NCBI RefSeq assembly: GCF_019059575.1
Contig: NW_024882760.1
Location: 1 to 64,000 of the forward strand
Direction of reading: 5' to 3'
Origin: Amphibalanus amphitrite
Taxonomy: Eukaryota > Arthropoda > Thecostraca > Balanomorpha > Balanidae
Length of the DNA stretch: 64,000 nt
Positions 10,783 through 22,980 of this stretch are shown in pieces. Under the pieces are notes generated by a model. The model worked only from the letters and a program-made list of their open reading frames with translations, did not search any database and was not told where the DNA came from. Numbering within the stretch: the first letter of the stretch is position 1; the number at the start of each line of letters is the position of its first letter. Position numbers and translations under genes: made by a program.

Positions 10783-11670
10783 CCCTATTAGTGGCAGGGG
10801 GGTTGTTTTTATCCACCCCTCAGGTTTTTCGGGAATATCTCCGAAACCGCTGAAGCTACGATGCTGAAATTTTCTGACTTTTCCTAAAACTAAATTGGGC
10901 ACATTCCCTGAAAATTTCAAGTTCATAACTTTACCAGGGGCGGCTCCAGAGCACTGGGAATTGGGGGGTCCTATTCGTGAAGCGAGTCATTTGGGCGAAG
11001 ATCACGATGCTGCACGAGTTTTACGAACAGTGAATGAAAGGTATCATGTGATATTTGATAACATATACAGTTATTGTGCATCCTCTTTTGACACGTTTTT
11101 GCTATAACAAGCGGATCCAGGCGTCCAAAAAGGGGGGTTATGTTTTACCTCCCAACATAGGTGCCCTGACACCGCCTATGCATGACCAATACAATTGTAG
11201 TCGTTCTCTCATAAGAAAATTGTAACATAACAAGACCATTACCACCATTTTTAGAAACAGTACCAACAAAAACCTTATTTACTATACTTTTTGTGTACCC
11301 CCAATCTCAATGATCTGTATCCGCCTATGATTTTTGGAAATGCATATTTTTGGGATCCATGTGAATTCATGGTTCATTCTCTATCGATCGGCAAAAGTTG
11401 CGTTAAGATTGGTTCAGAATCCTGGCCGTGATAAACAGTCTAAAATGTATCTGCAATTTGCCCGTTTTTACCCCCCTCTACCCCCCCCCCCCTATTGATA
11501 TTTTTTAATTTTTATTTTTTAGAAATGTAGATCACGTTGAGCGAAATCGAATGCCGTTTGAATTTTGAAAATCGGCCCGTTAGATCTCGAGATATCAAGG
11601 GGGGTCGTAAACAGCCCCCCCTGCCACTAATAGGGGGTAGCCAGGAGCCTGCCACTAAATACTAATAGGG
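10783..11670. mobile_element. TTAA-flanked non-autonomous DNA transposon, family A copy 1
   Basis: An 888-base element is bounded on both sides by TTAA (10779-10782 and 11671-11674). Its terminal inverted repeats are CCCTATTAGTGGCAGG on the left and TGCCACTAAATACTAATAGGG on the right. A second TGCCACTAATAGGG lies just inside the right end. TTAA duplication with CCC/GGG termini is characteristic of the piggyBac superfamily. The interior has no transposase, so this is a MITE-like derivative that would need enzyme from elsewhere. Subterminal G-run/C-run hairpins are present. A second copy, nearly identical across its whole length, lies at 32923-33795. Confidence 0.88.
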
Positions 11671-11821
11671 TTAAATGATGTTTTTTGTGTCTAATTCATG
11701 GGTTCGGCGATTATATAAATTGTAAACACTTATTGCGCTGATTTCCAGAGCCTTGAGAGGCGTACAGTATTTATCGCGGAAAACATTCCTTTTCGTCGCT
11801 CAGCATGGTGGTCGGTCGCCT

Positions 11822-11850
11822 AGTTGGGGAGGCGACTCGCCTCCCCAACT
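11822..11850. repeat. Short perfect hairpin beside CT microsatellite
   Basis: Thirteen bases (AGTTGGGGAGGCG) are followed by a three-base loop and their exact reverse complement. The hairpin directly precedes a CT-rich tract. No gene flanks it closely, so a transcription terminator role has no support. Confidence 0.85.
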
Positions 11851-11860
11851 TTCTCCTTCC

Positions 11861-11875
11861 TCTCTCTCTCCCTCT

Positions 11876-11925
<50 letters not shown>
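11861..11925. repeat. (CT)n microsatellite
   Basis: A nearly pure CT dinucleotide run with a few C-rich interruptions. The open frames read through it (poly Leu-Ser or Arg-Glu) are artefacts of the repeat. Confidence 0.95.
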
Positions 11926-12011
11926 TCTTTCTCACACCGTTTCCGCGACAAGGCATTAAAACCGGTAAACTATGCATTTAGAAGCTTTTACAAGTCTCAG
12001 CGTAACTTTAA

Positions 12012-13204
12012 CCCGCGCCCTGCTGGGGGTCCTGGATTTCCACGCCCTGCTGGGGGGGGGGGGGGGGTGTTTGAACACCCCCCTTGTAACTCGGCTCCTG
12101 GGCCACGTAGCGATACGCGGAAGGCGGCGTTCGAAAGAGCGTAAAAAATAATGACGAAATCACTTCGGTCAATTTTTTGGTCAGGTCAAAGGTCAGGTCA
12201 CCAGAGGTCATTGAAGGCAAAATTTCGCCGATTTCCAGGTCGAATGTCGAAAATTTCCAAGAAGCCAACGCATAACTCGGGAACCAATAGAGCTACAGCG
12301 CCGCGGAAAAGCGCATTCGATAGCCCTATTAACGCCCTTTCTGAGTAATTCTCTCAGATTTGACCTAAGGTCAACGGTTTTGCCTGCAGGGGGCAAAAAC
12401 TGCAAAAATAGCCGATATTTTCGAAAACAGTTTTTCTGCAATAACTTTTGACCCAAGCCTTGTACGAGCTTACTTTTACCGGCATCGTGTTCCTCTCGTC
12501 AAGACGCATCGAATGAACTATAACTTGACCTTGAAAGGTCAACTTGAAAATTTGACCTCAGGTCAAGGTCATGACCTGACCGGAAAGGGTCATGTTGCAT
12601 ATCAGTCGATCCGTATCGTCGAGCTGAACACATCTAAGGCGTTTTCATCGCTCTAGCATGCCTCTATCAAAAGTTATTTGCGAAAAACTGTTAGATACCA
12701 TTCGTGACCTAAGATGACCTCAGGGCATAAACAAGGGTCACGGACACCATTTTCAAGTTCAGTGTGTCTAAACCACTTGTAATTCGGTGTTTGGGAGTGT
12801 GTATAATGTCTTTCATCCAAAAGAGGCGCATTTCAATTTTCTCCCATTGACTTATAATGGGGAGGTCGCAAAATTGACCTGACCTTAGGTCATCGATATC
12901 AAAATTCTGAGATATACATTTTGTACATGCTATTGCTCTTAGCAATCGCTGAAAGTTTCAAAGCGATCGGTCACTCGGTGTAGCTATGACAGACATTGAA
13001 AGTTTTTATGAGGTGAGGTCACTTCAAGTGACCTGGTGACCTGACCTTGAATGACCTTGGTCTGAAATTTTAACAACATGTGTAGAATTGATGTATGATA
13101 AGGTGTACCAAAAACGGCGGCGCTCCGCGCCGCCGTATTTGAGATATTCGCGAAAAACCACAAGGGGGGGTGTTCAAACACCCCCCCCCCCAGCAGGGCG
13201 CGGG
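12012..13204. mobile_element. TTAA-flanked non-autonomous DNA transposon, family B
   Basis: The element is bounded by TTAA at 12008-12011 and 13205-13208. Its termini are CCCGCGCCCTGCTGGGGG and CCCCCAGCAGGGCGCGGG, a perfect 18-base inverted pair. Just inside each end is a G-run/C-run palindrome with GTGTT(T)GAACAC at its core. The interior is full of AGGTCA and TGACCT words and has no open transposase frame. The inner part near the right end (GGCGGCGCTCCGCGCCGCC) is shared with the element at 22981-26422, so the two are related. Confidence 0.85.
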
Positions 13205-13710
13205 TTAAGCAAAACAACTGTTTAAAGATACACACAGCTCAATAAACCGTATTCGTTCTCGTCACTATAACATTTCGTAAAACCACTCATACGAGTATAT
13301 TTCGCTGGTTAGAGACTCGAAATGCGGAGGTTGATACTGTAATCAAATGTTGGACACATACATTACGATTGTTTTGAAAGAACGTCTATCCCTGTCATCT
13401 CAGAAACAAAAACACGCGACCGGGCACAAATTATTTCTTCCGGAGTCTATCTGGTCACGTCAAGAGGCGGCCGCGATCGAAAGGAGCCGGCAGGAACAGA
13501 CTCGGGGCCAAACAGATACCACTTGGAGCCGACCGACGGACAAAAACAGCTCACTCGGTAGGGTGCAGGGCTGGGGAGTGTGGAGCGGGGACTGAGAGGG
13601 GCCGTCAGTGGCCAGCGCCGAGGACCATCAGCGGAGACTGGAGAGCGCTTGTGGGGTTATGAGACCGAGGTTCGCCCTCCAGAACCGCTACAAGTAAAAA
13701 GATATGAGAA

Positions 13711-13843
<133 letters not shown>

Positions 13844-14049
13844 GGAGGGAGGGAGGTAGGAGGAGTGGGAGGTAGGTAGGTAGGAAGAGTAGGAGGGAGA
13901 GGAGTGGAAGTATAAGGAAGAGAGGATTGATGAGAGGCTTCCGTTGGTTGTTGACTTCGTGATTGGAAAGCCTCACTCCACCTGAAGCAGTCGATGACTG
14001 GACGCTTTTCCAACGTCCTTAACAGCTTTACTCTAGCATCCACTGCGCG

Positions 14050-17000
14050 CCGGTATATGATAAAGTCGCTGGTCGCACGTGCTCTAATAGATTCTAATGG
14101 TAATTCGATATAGCTACCTTGGGGACTTCTTTTGATAGAGCGCTCTCAACCGTATACCTACGTAGTCGATTACAAACGCCACCCAATATATTTGCAAATA
14201 CACGTTTGCCTGATATCATCTGTGGTAATGCAACCATTTGCAAATTAAATTGGACGCCGTCCCACCAGTAGGGTTTCCATATGGACTCAAACGGGGCCAC
14301 TTGGGAGCACATGAGCTAGTTCCCTGGACTGATGATTGCCGAAATCGATACGGGAATCGGGAGGGGGCGGGCTACCGATGGCTCAAGGCGATCAGCGCTG
14401 CCAAGCCTCTGTCCGCATAGAACCGAACAGCCGTAGGGAGTCATCGCCGCGGTGGGACAGACTCCTGCGACCTGCAGGCAGGCATTTGGAACACTCAGCT
14501 CATTTTGTCTGTAGGTAATTAAATTATTTCAGTGGCTACGGCCTACGGGGAAGGCACTAGCAGAGCCAATTCAATTTTTGGCTGTTACAAAGAAACTAAT
14601 GTTCTATGGATGACCCACCGCTTGCCCGTTCTGGCGTCGTGGGAAGACGCGAAAGGGACATTTCTGTCAATTGAATCGACATTCTTAAACGTTCCGCCTC
14701 CAAACCGGACCACCGTTTCCGGTAGCCGGCAGAGACCGAGTCAGTCCTAAACAGATACAACCCGGGGCTGAAGAGCGACTGAGACCGCCCTTTGCAGCCG
14801 GAGAGGAGATGTATGAGGCTGGCAGACAGCCAGCCGCTCACCAGCGAGACATCGCCTGCATCTGACATAGGGGTGCCGCGGCTCGCGCGCCAGCGCTTTA
14901 GTGTGCGGTCGGGGCCTTGCTGAAAAAGATAAGGGCCTCGGCCGATGCAAAAGAGAAGCGGAGAGAGGTCAGCTGGCTGGAATGGCCGCGAAGTGGGACA
15001 GGCTGACGTCACCGCTGAGCCCGTGACGTCACGGCGGGCAGTGAGAGTGAGTGGGGCGCCGGCGGCGGGTGCGGATCCGGGTGGGGCAGGCCGCGCCGAC
15101 CGGCAATGGCACCTGCTCGCCGCCCGCACTGGAGCGCGCTCGGGGAGCACCCAGGCGGGAACAATCACGCTGGCTCCTGATGTAATTGGTTGCCGCCGAG
15201 CGGCTCCCAGCAGATACGAGCCGGCTGGTGTGCGACACTCCGGTACCGACGGAAGCGGCGCCGTCGGCGGTCGGCCGACTGTCGCATAGGATAGCGAGCA
15301 AATGCACACGTTGGACAGAGCACGCCGGGTAAAAGGAAATTCGACAGGAGACGGCGCTTACCGGAAAGGATACGGCGCATACTGGACAGAAGGCAGCATG
15401 CTCGTATACCGGACAGAGGAACTCCGAACACCACCAGAAGTCGTCGCACAACGAAATAACAAAAAGCACAAGCCTGACGGCTTACAGTCTGCGCGTGCAC
15501 CGTACCGTGTCCTGAGCTCACAACAGCGTGACGAGGAAATGTCTGCACGGACCACGCCCGGGGTCGGTGAGCTGGCGTCACGAAACCGCCGGGTGCCTCA
15601 CAGGCTGAGCAGATTGTAGCATTCCCATGATCCGTGTCGGAAATTCGAGCCGGATCGGTACAGCTCAACGCCGTCTGCAGCATGCACGAGAGCAAGACGT
15701 AAATCGCAGCTCCGCTTCAGGAAAATTGAACAAAGCGAGAATAAAGCGATTTATTGCATCGTTTCGAGTGAAATTACCATTTGATTTTACAGTTATGCCG
15801 TTTGGAATATGCTTCGCCTTAGACCGTTGTGTTCCTTCCGCTGTTCATAAATCTGGTGTCGGAAGGACCGGACGGGCGGCTGGATGGAGAGAGCACGCGT
15901 CGTTACCGGCGGACGCCGGCTCGCGGCTCCCCTTCCCCCCGTCCCTCCTGTCGAGCTCGGCACGCTCTGCAGAAATGGTCCCGCTCAGAGTACCGCCCGC
16001 TCGACCGATGCCGACGAGCGACGGCGACGGTCATTACCGCCTCGCGGAACATACGCAGCGTGCACAGACATCGCCTTTTCCATCGTTAGCCGAGCGCCGT
16101 GCGCCGACCGATCGGAGCCGGGCCGCTCCGTACTGCGGCGCCTCTGAGGAGAGGTCGGCTAGGACGGCCGTGGCCGAGACACGGACAGCTGCCACGCCCG
16201 CAGCCTCTGGAAATGGGTCGGGGGATAGCGCCACCACCGCGCTGCGCCGGCGGACCGGCCTTTCACTGGCGCGGCGCGGCCTTCAGCGGCGCAGCGGCGC
16301 CGTGAGCGGCGCGCTATTGACGAATGGCTGGCACAGCATGGAGCGCCAATCTCCGCAAGGATACAGTTGTCCCCCTCACGTGGCAGAGCGTTCCGCTTCA
16401 ACTGCGGGGCCGTGTGTACCGAGGTGAATTTTATGTGAGCTGCATGTCACTTGCATGTCTACGGCACATGTATACTTCAGTAATTGATATGTAGCGGTTG
16501 CCGGTTAGACTGGGCATTAGCCTTGACCTTTGCACGAGATACCGGCCTGCAACGCCGCTGGTGAAATATTCATACGCTTTATATCGTGCCAATAAAAAGC
16601 AGGCTCTACGAGATGGCGCAAATGCAAGCCTGCACCATGCGCCTTGCACGCTAAATGCTGGTGGTAGGCTTTTAATCACGGGCAAAATTCTAAGGATGAG
16701 GGCGTATGCATTATAAACTACCGTGTGAAACGGACCTGAGTTTGAACGGGTGGTCGGTGCAGGGAAAAAACCACCTCCTGCGGGTCTGGCCAGGGTTTGA
16801 TCCCGCATCAAAGTCGCCTTAGTCGCTGATTTCGCCTGTCTCACCCGTAATAGCTGTTAGACGGACACTGGTTCAAGCCTGTTGGGCACTGTCGGTCTCC
16901 ACCGCACGTCTATCGTGACCGGCGTTATACTCGGCTGACGGTCGGGCTCGGCCCGAGGGCGTTCCGGAGGTCAGAGGTGACAGCGACTCCGTTCACACCC

Positions 17001-20000
17001 CGGGAAGGTCAGTTCAGCCATGAAAGGCGCGCTGCACGTGTGGGAAGTGATACCGGTGCAACGCCACGGTAAGAACGTACCGCTATGTCTGCAACATTGC
17101 CCTCGCCGTTTCATAACATAACCTCGAAACGCCATTACGTTGATTGCGTTTACATGTATCGGTAGGTATCCAAATGTAATAGTAGGTCACAGATAAATGG
17201 ATATTAGACAGGGGAAGCGTACAATAAAACGGCGATTTTATTTGTCTGTCTGACTTCAGTTCGATTCGCAGCAAGTTTTTGTGTGCAATCGATAGCTAAT
17301 GCCTGATAATTTGTAAGGCTTCCGCAGACGCGAGAGGCCCACCCACACGCAATGATTGCTGGCACTGGTGGGTATACATCAAAGCTGAAATGGTTTCTAC
17401 AAATGCAATATGCATCAAACGGAATGGAATGACATTTGCCTTCCATTGAAGCCTGCTTATCAATTCTATGAGATGTTACATGATTCCATATATCTTTTCA
17501 CCGTCTACAAATCCAACAGTTTCCAGCGACGGTTTGAGCCCTTAGCCCACTCTGTCGTGTCGCTCGTCACATATCGACTCCGGACTGGCCCGGATCCGCA
17601 GGCAGAACTGGCTCAGGACTGAGCAGTACCCGCAAGCAGAGCTGGCCCCGGACTGGCCCGGAGCAGTCTGCTCAGCAGGGCTACGGCTCCGGACCGACTT
17701 GAAGGGCCGCTGCAGACTGCAGTTCGCCAATGTAGCGGCAATGCCTGCCGTCACAGCCAGGTGCTGCTGGCGCTGACAGCACGGGCAATAATCCTGCGCG
17801 CCTTGACAGCAGCGGCCGGCCGGCTAAAGGGCTGGCCGCTGCGACTGGCCGCCGTGGCTGGCCGCCGTGGCTGGGCCATGTTTCACCGGCACGGCTCTAA
17901 CCGCAGCGCTGCCTCCGAAACCGCCTGGCGCCGCGTGCTCCCCAACCGGCCCTGATTCATGTTCCTGCAGCCCAGCCCATTGGCGATGAGGCACTGTCCG
18001 CGCCGGCATTACTCACTGTCGAGACTACACATGCTTCAGACCGTGTTCACGGGTTTTCCGCAGCCATTTCTCGGCGGTACGCGCTATTTCACAGAGAAGA
18101 GTCCCAGCTGAGCATGTCAGGATCTAATGGCCATCCTTCACCGGATTCGTCGGGAAACCAACTGGAATCAATGTGACGCTCTAGCCAAGCTCGTTTGTGC
18201 CGAGAGGAGGAATGAGGTGGGAAGACACTGGGAGAGAATCCCAAACTGGTGAGAGGTAGTTACGCGGCTTTGGTGCGAGACGGGATGTGAGCTACGGAGG
18301 GAAATGTGGTGGTTTTGAAGGGAAAAGAGGAGACGGCGATAAATAAGACATTTGCCCGTGACAACACTGTATGTACATACATACATACATACAGTTACAG
18401 GTACTGATCCATATTTCGTGACACCATTGTATACATCCGATCGATGACCCCGGGTTGAGAGGGCCCCGAGACAGCATTTAGTCAATCCTGCTGACGTGGC
18501 TTAGTCGGCAGTTCCCGTCATTGGTGAGGCAGGCCCGCTCGATACTTGGAGATGTTTGATCCACAGCCGTTTGATCCGCAAGAAGCCAAACAGCCGAGGC
18601 ACCGCCTGCATTGAGCCTCGGTGGCGCCGGTGATTACAGCGCGTCTAAGCAGCCCCGTCTCGGGAGAACCCTTAACTGCTCAGTGAATGCAGCGGCAACG
18701 TTCAACACAGTCCCGTGGCAGCCAATGCAGCCAGCGTCGATACTGGATGCCTGTTTATAATGTAGCCCGTATCGAGGGCGATGCTGCCAAAAATAGTCGA
18801 TATTCCACGCCAATTGGGTTGGACAAAGGTTTGGAGCGTGCTGTGTCAGCCAATGGCGGTTCCAGGGTTCACAGTGGCGGCAGTGAGCCCTCGGCCACCC
18901 CCTTACAATGGGCCTTGGTCACAGGGCCACAGAGCTGATTTTAGACCCTCAGTCACTCGGCTGTAGTGCGACACTCTCCGGGCCACTGCCGAGACCCGGG
19001 ACCGGCCGGCGGCAGCGATCTAACGCACAGCGGCGCTCAATGCAACCAAATTCATAAATGCATATTGCATGTCTACAAACATACATCGACAGACCGTCAA
19101 TATATGTCACCAAATAGAAACCACGGGTAGATGCTCCGACCGACAGATTCTGAGCGGCGTATCCAAATGACTATCCATAGCTGGTGATGGTCACGATCAG
19201 TTCGCATTTGCTCGCGATGATCAAACGGTAATCCCCACAGCTCAGTACCTATAACGGAATCGAAAAACGCTGTTACACGCCACTCAGCTGAACGGTCGGG
19301 CCGTGTCGTATCGAGTGCTATCAATGGTCGCCTGATGGGGCGATGGCAGCTGAAGTCCGTGGTGCTGACAGTGAGCCGCGGCTCTGACCGGTAGCTCGAT
19401 ATCCTACCGACAGCGCGGAACTCAGCCGCGAGCACACGGGACGAATGAATTGGCACTGAGTACGAGTAACAAAGGGCTACCGCTGCCGCCAGTAAAGTCC
19501 CGTGGAAGCAAATCAACTCAGCACGAAACATATGCTTGCGAACGACAGAGAGGCGCTCCTAAAGTTGGGCATTATTCACCAAGCAAAAAGTCGAGATGAC
19601 ATTCAGCCACCTCAATATCTAGTCGAGCATTTCTTATGTGCTGCCATAACGATGAGCTCATACCATCAATACGGCGGTGGTGGCGGTGTCACACTTTATC
19701 AGGCCTTTGGAGGCCGCAGGAAGCGGGAGATTCGGCGCTGATCCCCGGGCTCTGACCGGGGCGCCTGATGACCTCCGCCGAGCGGACGACGAGCGCCGGA
19801 CGCCGGGCCGGCCACCTCGGGCTCCCTCCGCCGGGAACAAGGTGTCAGACTGCCCAACGTTCCAGATTCTAACTGAACAAATATTAAATAACTGATAAAT
19901 TTACGTCATCGCCACTGTTCGGCTGGTAACCATTCATGCTCCAACGCCTCCGCTTCCGCCGTCAGCGTCAGCGGCGGCAGCGGAAAGTGAGAGTGGCCGG

Positions 20001-22976
20001 CTCGTCTGGCGGCTGTTGTAATCGGCCGACTGCGGCCGCCGGCAGCGTCAGGTTGCGATGACCCACTGTGATGTAACGCGCCCGGCTGGGCTGGGCCGTC
20101 GGACGCGCTCCGACCGCCGCGACCGTGGGACGAAATTCCACAGTGGCGTTTGATTCGTCTCCGGTGCTCGAAGTGACCGGCCACCGTCAAAGCGCTACGA
20201 CGACAGGGCACGGAATGAATGTTGAAAATAATTTTTATATTCATCGGCTGGTTGATTTCATTCATCCACAAGTTCCCAAGATAAACCGGTCTCTCAGTCA
20301 CGCCTGACTCGACTGCACATTTCCCACAGCCTGCATTGTGCAAATCAGGCATGGGCTATAACCTGTGGCCGGCTCACGGCTGTGACCCAATAGGATTGCC
20401 ACGGCCCGGCACTGACCGCGCTGACCACTGGCAGGGGCCGGCCGCCGACCGGCCGCGGACCGAAGGCGGCGGGCGGGGCCGCGGCGCGCCGAACCGGGTC
20501 GGGTCAAGCCGTGTCCCGCCGCGCCGGCCCGCCGCGCCGGCCGGACAGGCGCGCCCCCGAGAACGGCCTTGGACGCCGGCCGGATACCGTTCCAGTGACG
20601 TCATCGGAGGCAGCAGACCGGTGTCGTCATCGAGCCGCCACTGACCCGAGACTGGTAATGGGATATCGACGCGGCTGAATTGAGCTGTAAAAGTACCGGT
20701 CTTTGGAGTGCACCGTGGCACCATGCGCGCCTCGGTTGGGCCTCCCCGAGGTCTTCCCGCTGTAGCGTTTTCACAGGCTGCTGCAACCATTGTTCGTCAG
20801 GTATGAGGGCTGCAAACTCGCTTACATGATGTCTTGCCATTGATTTTTGGGAACGTGCGTGCCGCTCTCTGCTAGTATTTTATATAAATGAATGTCTCGT
20901 TTCTCGTCTCCCATCTTTTTATACGTTCACGGCCATATCCGCATTCAAATCATCCTTATCGTGCGCTCCAGTCCAATGTCTAGGTAATAACGCATACCAT
21001 TCATCAGACAGGCGCCAATGTGCAGCGTCTTGCCCTGGCCGAGTCGGCAGCGTTTATCGTTATTACGGCGCGGCCAATCTGTCTCCTCCGGGGACCCCCA
21101 TACCCACGAGCACCAATCTGTCTCCACTAGAGGACAATCGCGCAGGAAGGGAGCGCTCCCACCGACACGCTGCCTTTGTTATCGCCAAAACTATTCAGGA
21201 CAGAGGACATTGTGTAGACTCCCTGTAGCAATGCTTGCAAGCGGAGGTTAAGTTTTGCCGTAACCTCAACAGGTGTGCGTCAACATTTCCTCGATAGTGT
21301 AGTATGGCATGAGGACAAACAAGCCCATGAATGCTCCAAATGCCAAGCTCGGTCTCCTTTTCCCGTTCAATGAACACAAACCGCGTCAACAGTAGCCGGG
21401 ACAGCTGGGGGAAATGACCGGCCACGATCCTGACATTCCTTGTTGACTTGCGTGTCTGGCCATATTGACATCAATGTCACAAAGCCGTGCACAAAATTGT
21501 TCGACCGTATACACGCCTGTTTCACTATACCGCTGAACAAGGTCGGCACATGCCTAGCATTGCTGGACGCTGAGACGCTCTTGGCCAGCCATTCCTGCCC
21601 ATCTCGCGCTGCCGGACGCCATCACTTTCACCTTGCTGTGAGTCACGTGACTGCCGGACCGGTCGGCCGGCGCGGCGGTCTGCGTCTCAGCGGGGCCAGC
21701 CCCGCCGGGGCAGCAGCCGAGACAGAGCGGAGGGCTGGGGCGACAGCTGCTGCCAGAGGAGTGGGGTTTTCGGATGGGAAGCAAGTCAGCACCGGAACTG
21801 GTAACATCATGTAACATCAGCACGATGTTAGGTAATGTTTCGTGCAGCCTGGCGGTGTATATCCTACTTACGGTATGGAAGAATGAGCTTGACATCAATT
21901 TGCCCCTGAATATGTTTCATCTGAGCTCAGTCTTCAGAGTCTATTCTCACTCCAGTGATGCTATTTTTGTCTCCATACTTCCACAGCACATACTTATGCT
22001 GCGCAGCTCTTCTATGACACATTCCCAGCTATTGTCTTCCTCCCTTTCAGTCGTCTATTTGTATACGGACCTTCGCCATTATGTGCGCCCATCAGCATGC
22101 CTAATCCTTTCTTCCGCGTTGTCTGCTCATCTGGGACTCTTCTCCCGTAAAGCAGTATCTCTCAATCTTTTCTGGCGCAAATATTTCCACTTAGGCACAC
22201 ACATACATACTTGACACTCTATCTCTGGCGACTGTGCGGCTCCTCAGCACTGCTGCACTCCCCAGCACCGACAAGAGGAGCTCCCCATCCCCTTCCAGCA
22301 TCGACAAAAGGAGTCCCCACTCCCCGGTCCCTACCTCTTCCACAAAACGGACGGGGCCGCTCAGTGCTCAACTCTTCCAGTTCTGATGAGAAAGCAGCAA
22401 GCAGCGGATTTTCTTCTGAGCTCCGGAAAATGGGAAGGGTTTTCTCAGCACATTCCAAAGCAAATTGTCGACAATGAAACTTCGTTGTGACGGCACCTGT
22501 GTCTCATATTTGGCTGTGCACCATACAATGACTCATATGAGGACAACGAGCGAGCGATGCTGGACAACGAGCACACCACCTTCTCCCCGATCTGTCTCCT
22601 GGCCATGGTCTCTGCTCTGCGGAGTAGACGAATAGGCTCAGTGTGGGACACGCTCTGAACGGAGGCACCCGGCCCGGACAGACTCGGCCGTCTGTGCAGA
22701 ACCACGTCTAAACCACCTGGACGAGCTGCCGAGCCCGGCACAACGGGAACCTCTGGGCGTGTGGCGAGGAAAGGACTGAAGTGAAAGTCACATTTTATGG
22801 GCGTTCAATTTATGGTGCAGGGAACCTTCCAAGCGTATGCATGGATTATGTGAAGAGGAATATTTGTAAATCAATGTACTGATTTTTTAAAGATAATAAA
22901 GCGAAATTGTGTAGCTGCCAGTATAAAGTCGGAGCAGCAGCCCAACTCTTGAAAACAACTATATAATCATGGGGAG
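14050..22976. other. Intronic noncoding stretch with GC-rich patches
   Basis: I see no supported gene. GC-rich segments around 14.9-16.4, 17.6-18.0 and 20.0-20.6 kb carry long overlapping open frames on both strands, as expected from base composition. None has a domain, a signal peptide or consistent splice sites. A small (CATA)n run lies at 18371-18392. The remainder is single-copy-looking sequence of mixed composition. Confidence 0.55.
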
Positions 22977-22980
22977 TTAA

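Noticed and set aside
11753..11977. Open frames through the CT microsatellite (also 13580-14043 and 38741-39238)
   Set aside because: Poly Ser-Leu and Arg-Glu products come from dinucleotide repeats read in three frames.
15627..16427. 266-codon plus-strand frame
   Set aside because: It sits in a GC-rich patch with overlapping frames on both strands, has no domain or repeat, and starts in AT-rich unrelated sequence.
20374..20790. 138-codon minus-strand frame
   Set aside because: Arg/Pro/Gly-rich frame of a GC-rich patch, with overlapping frames on the other strand and no domain.
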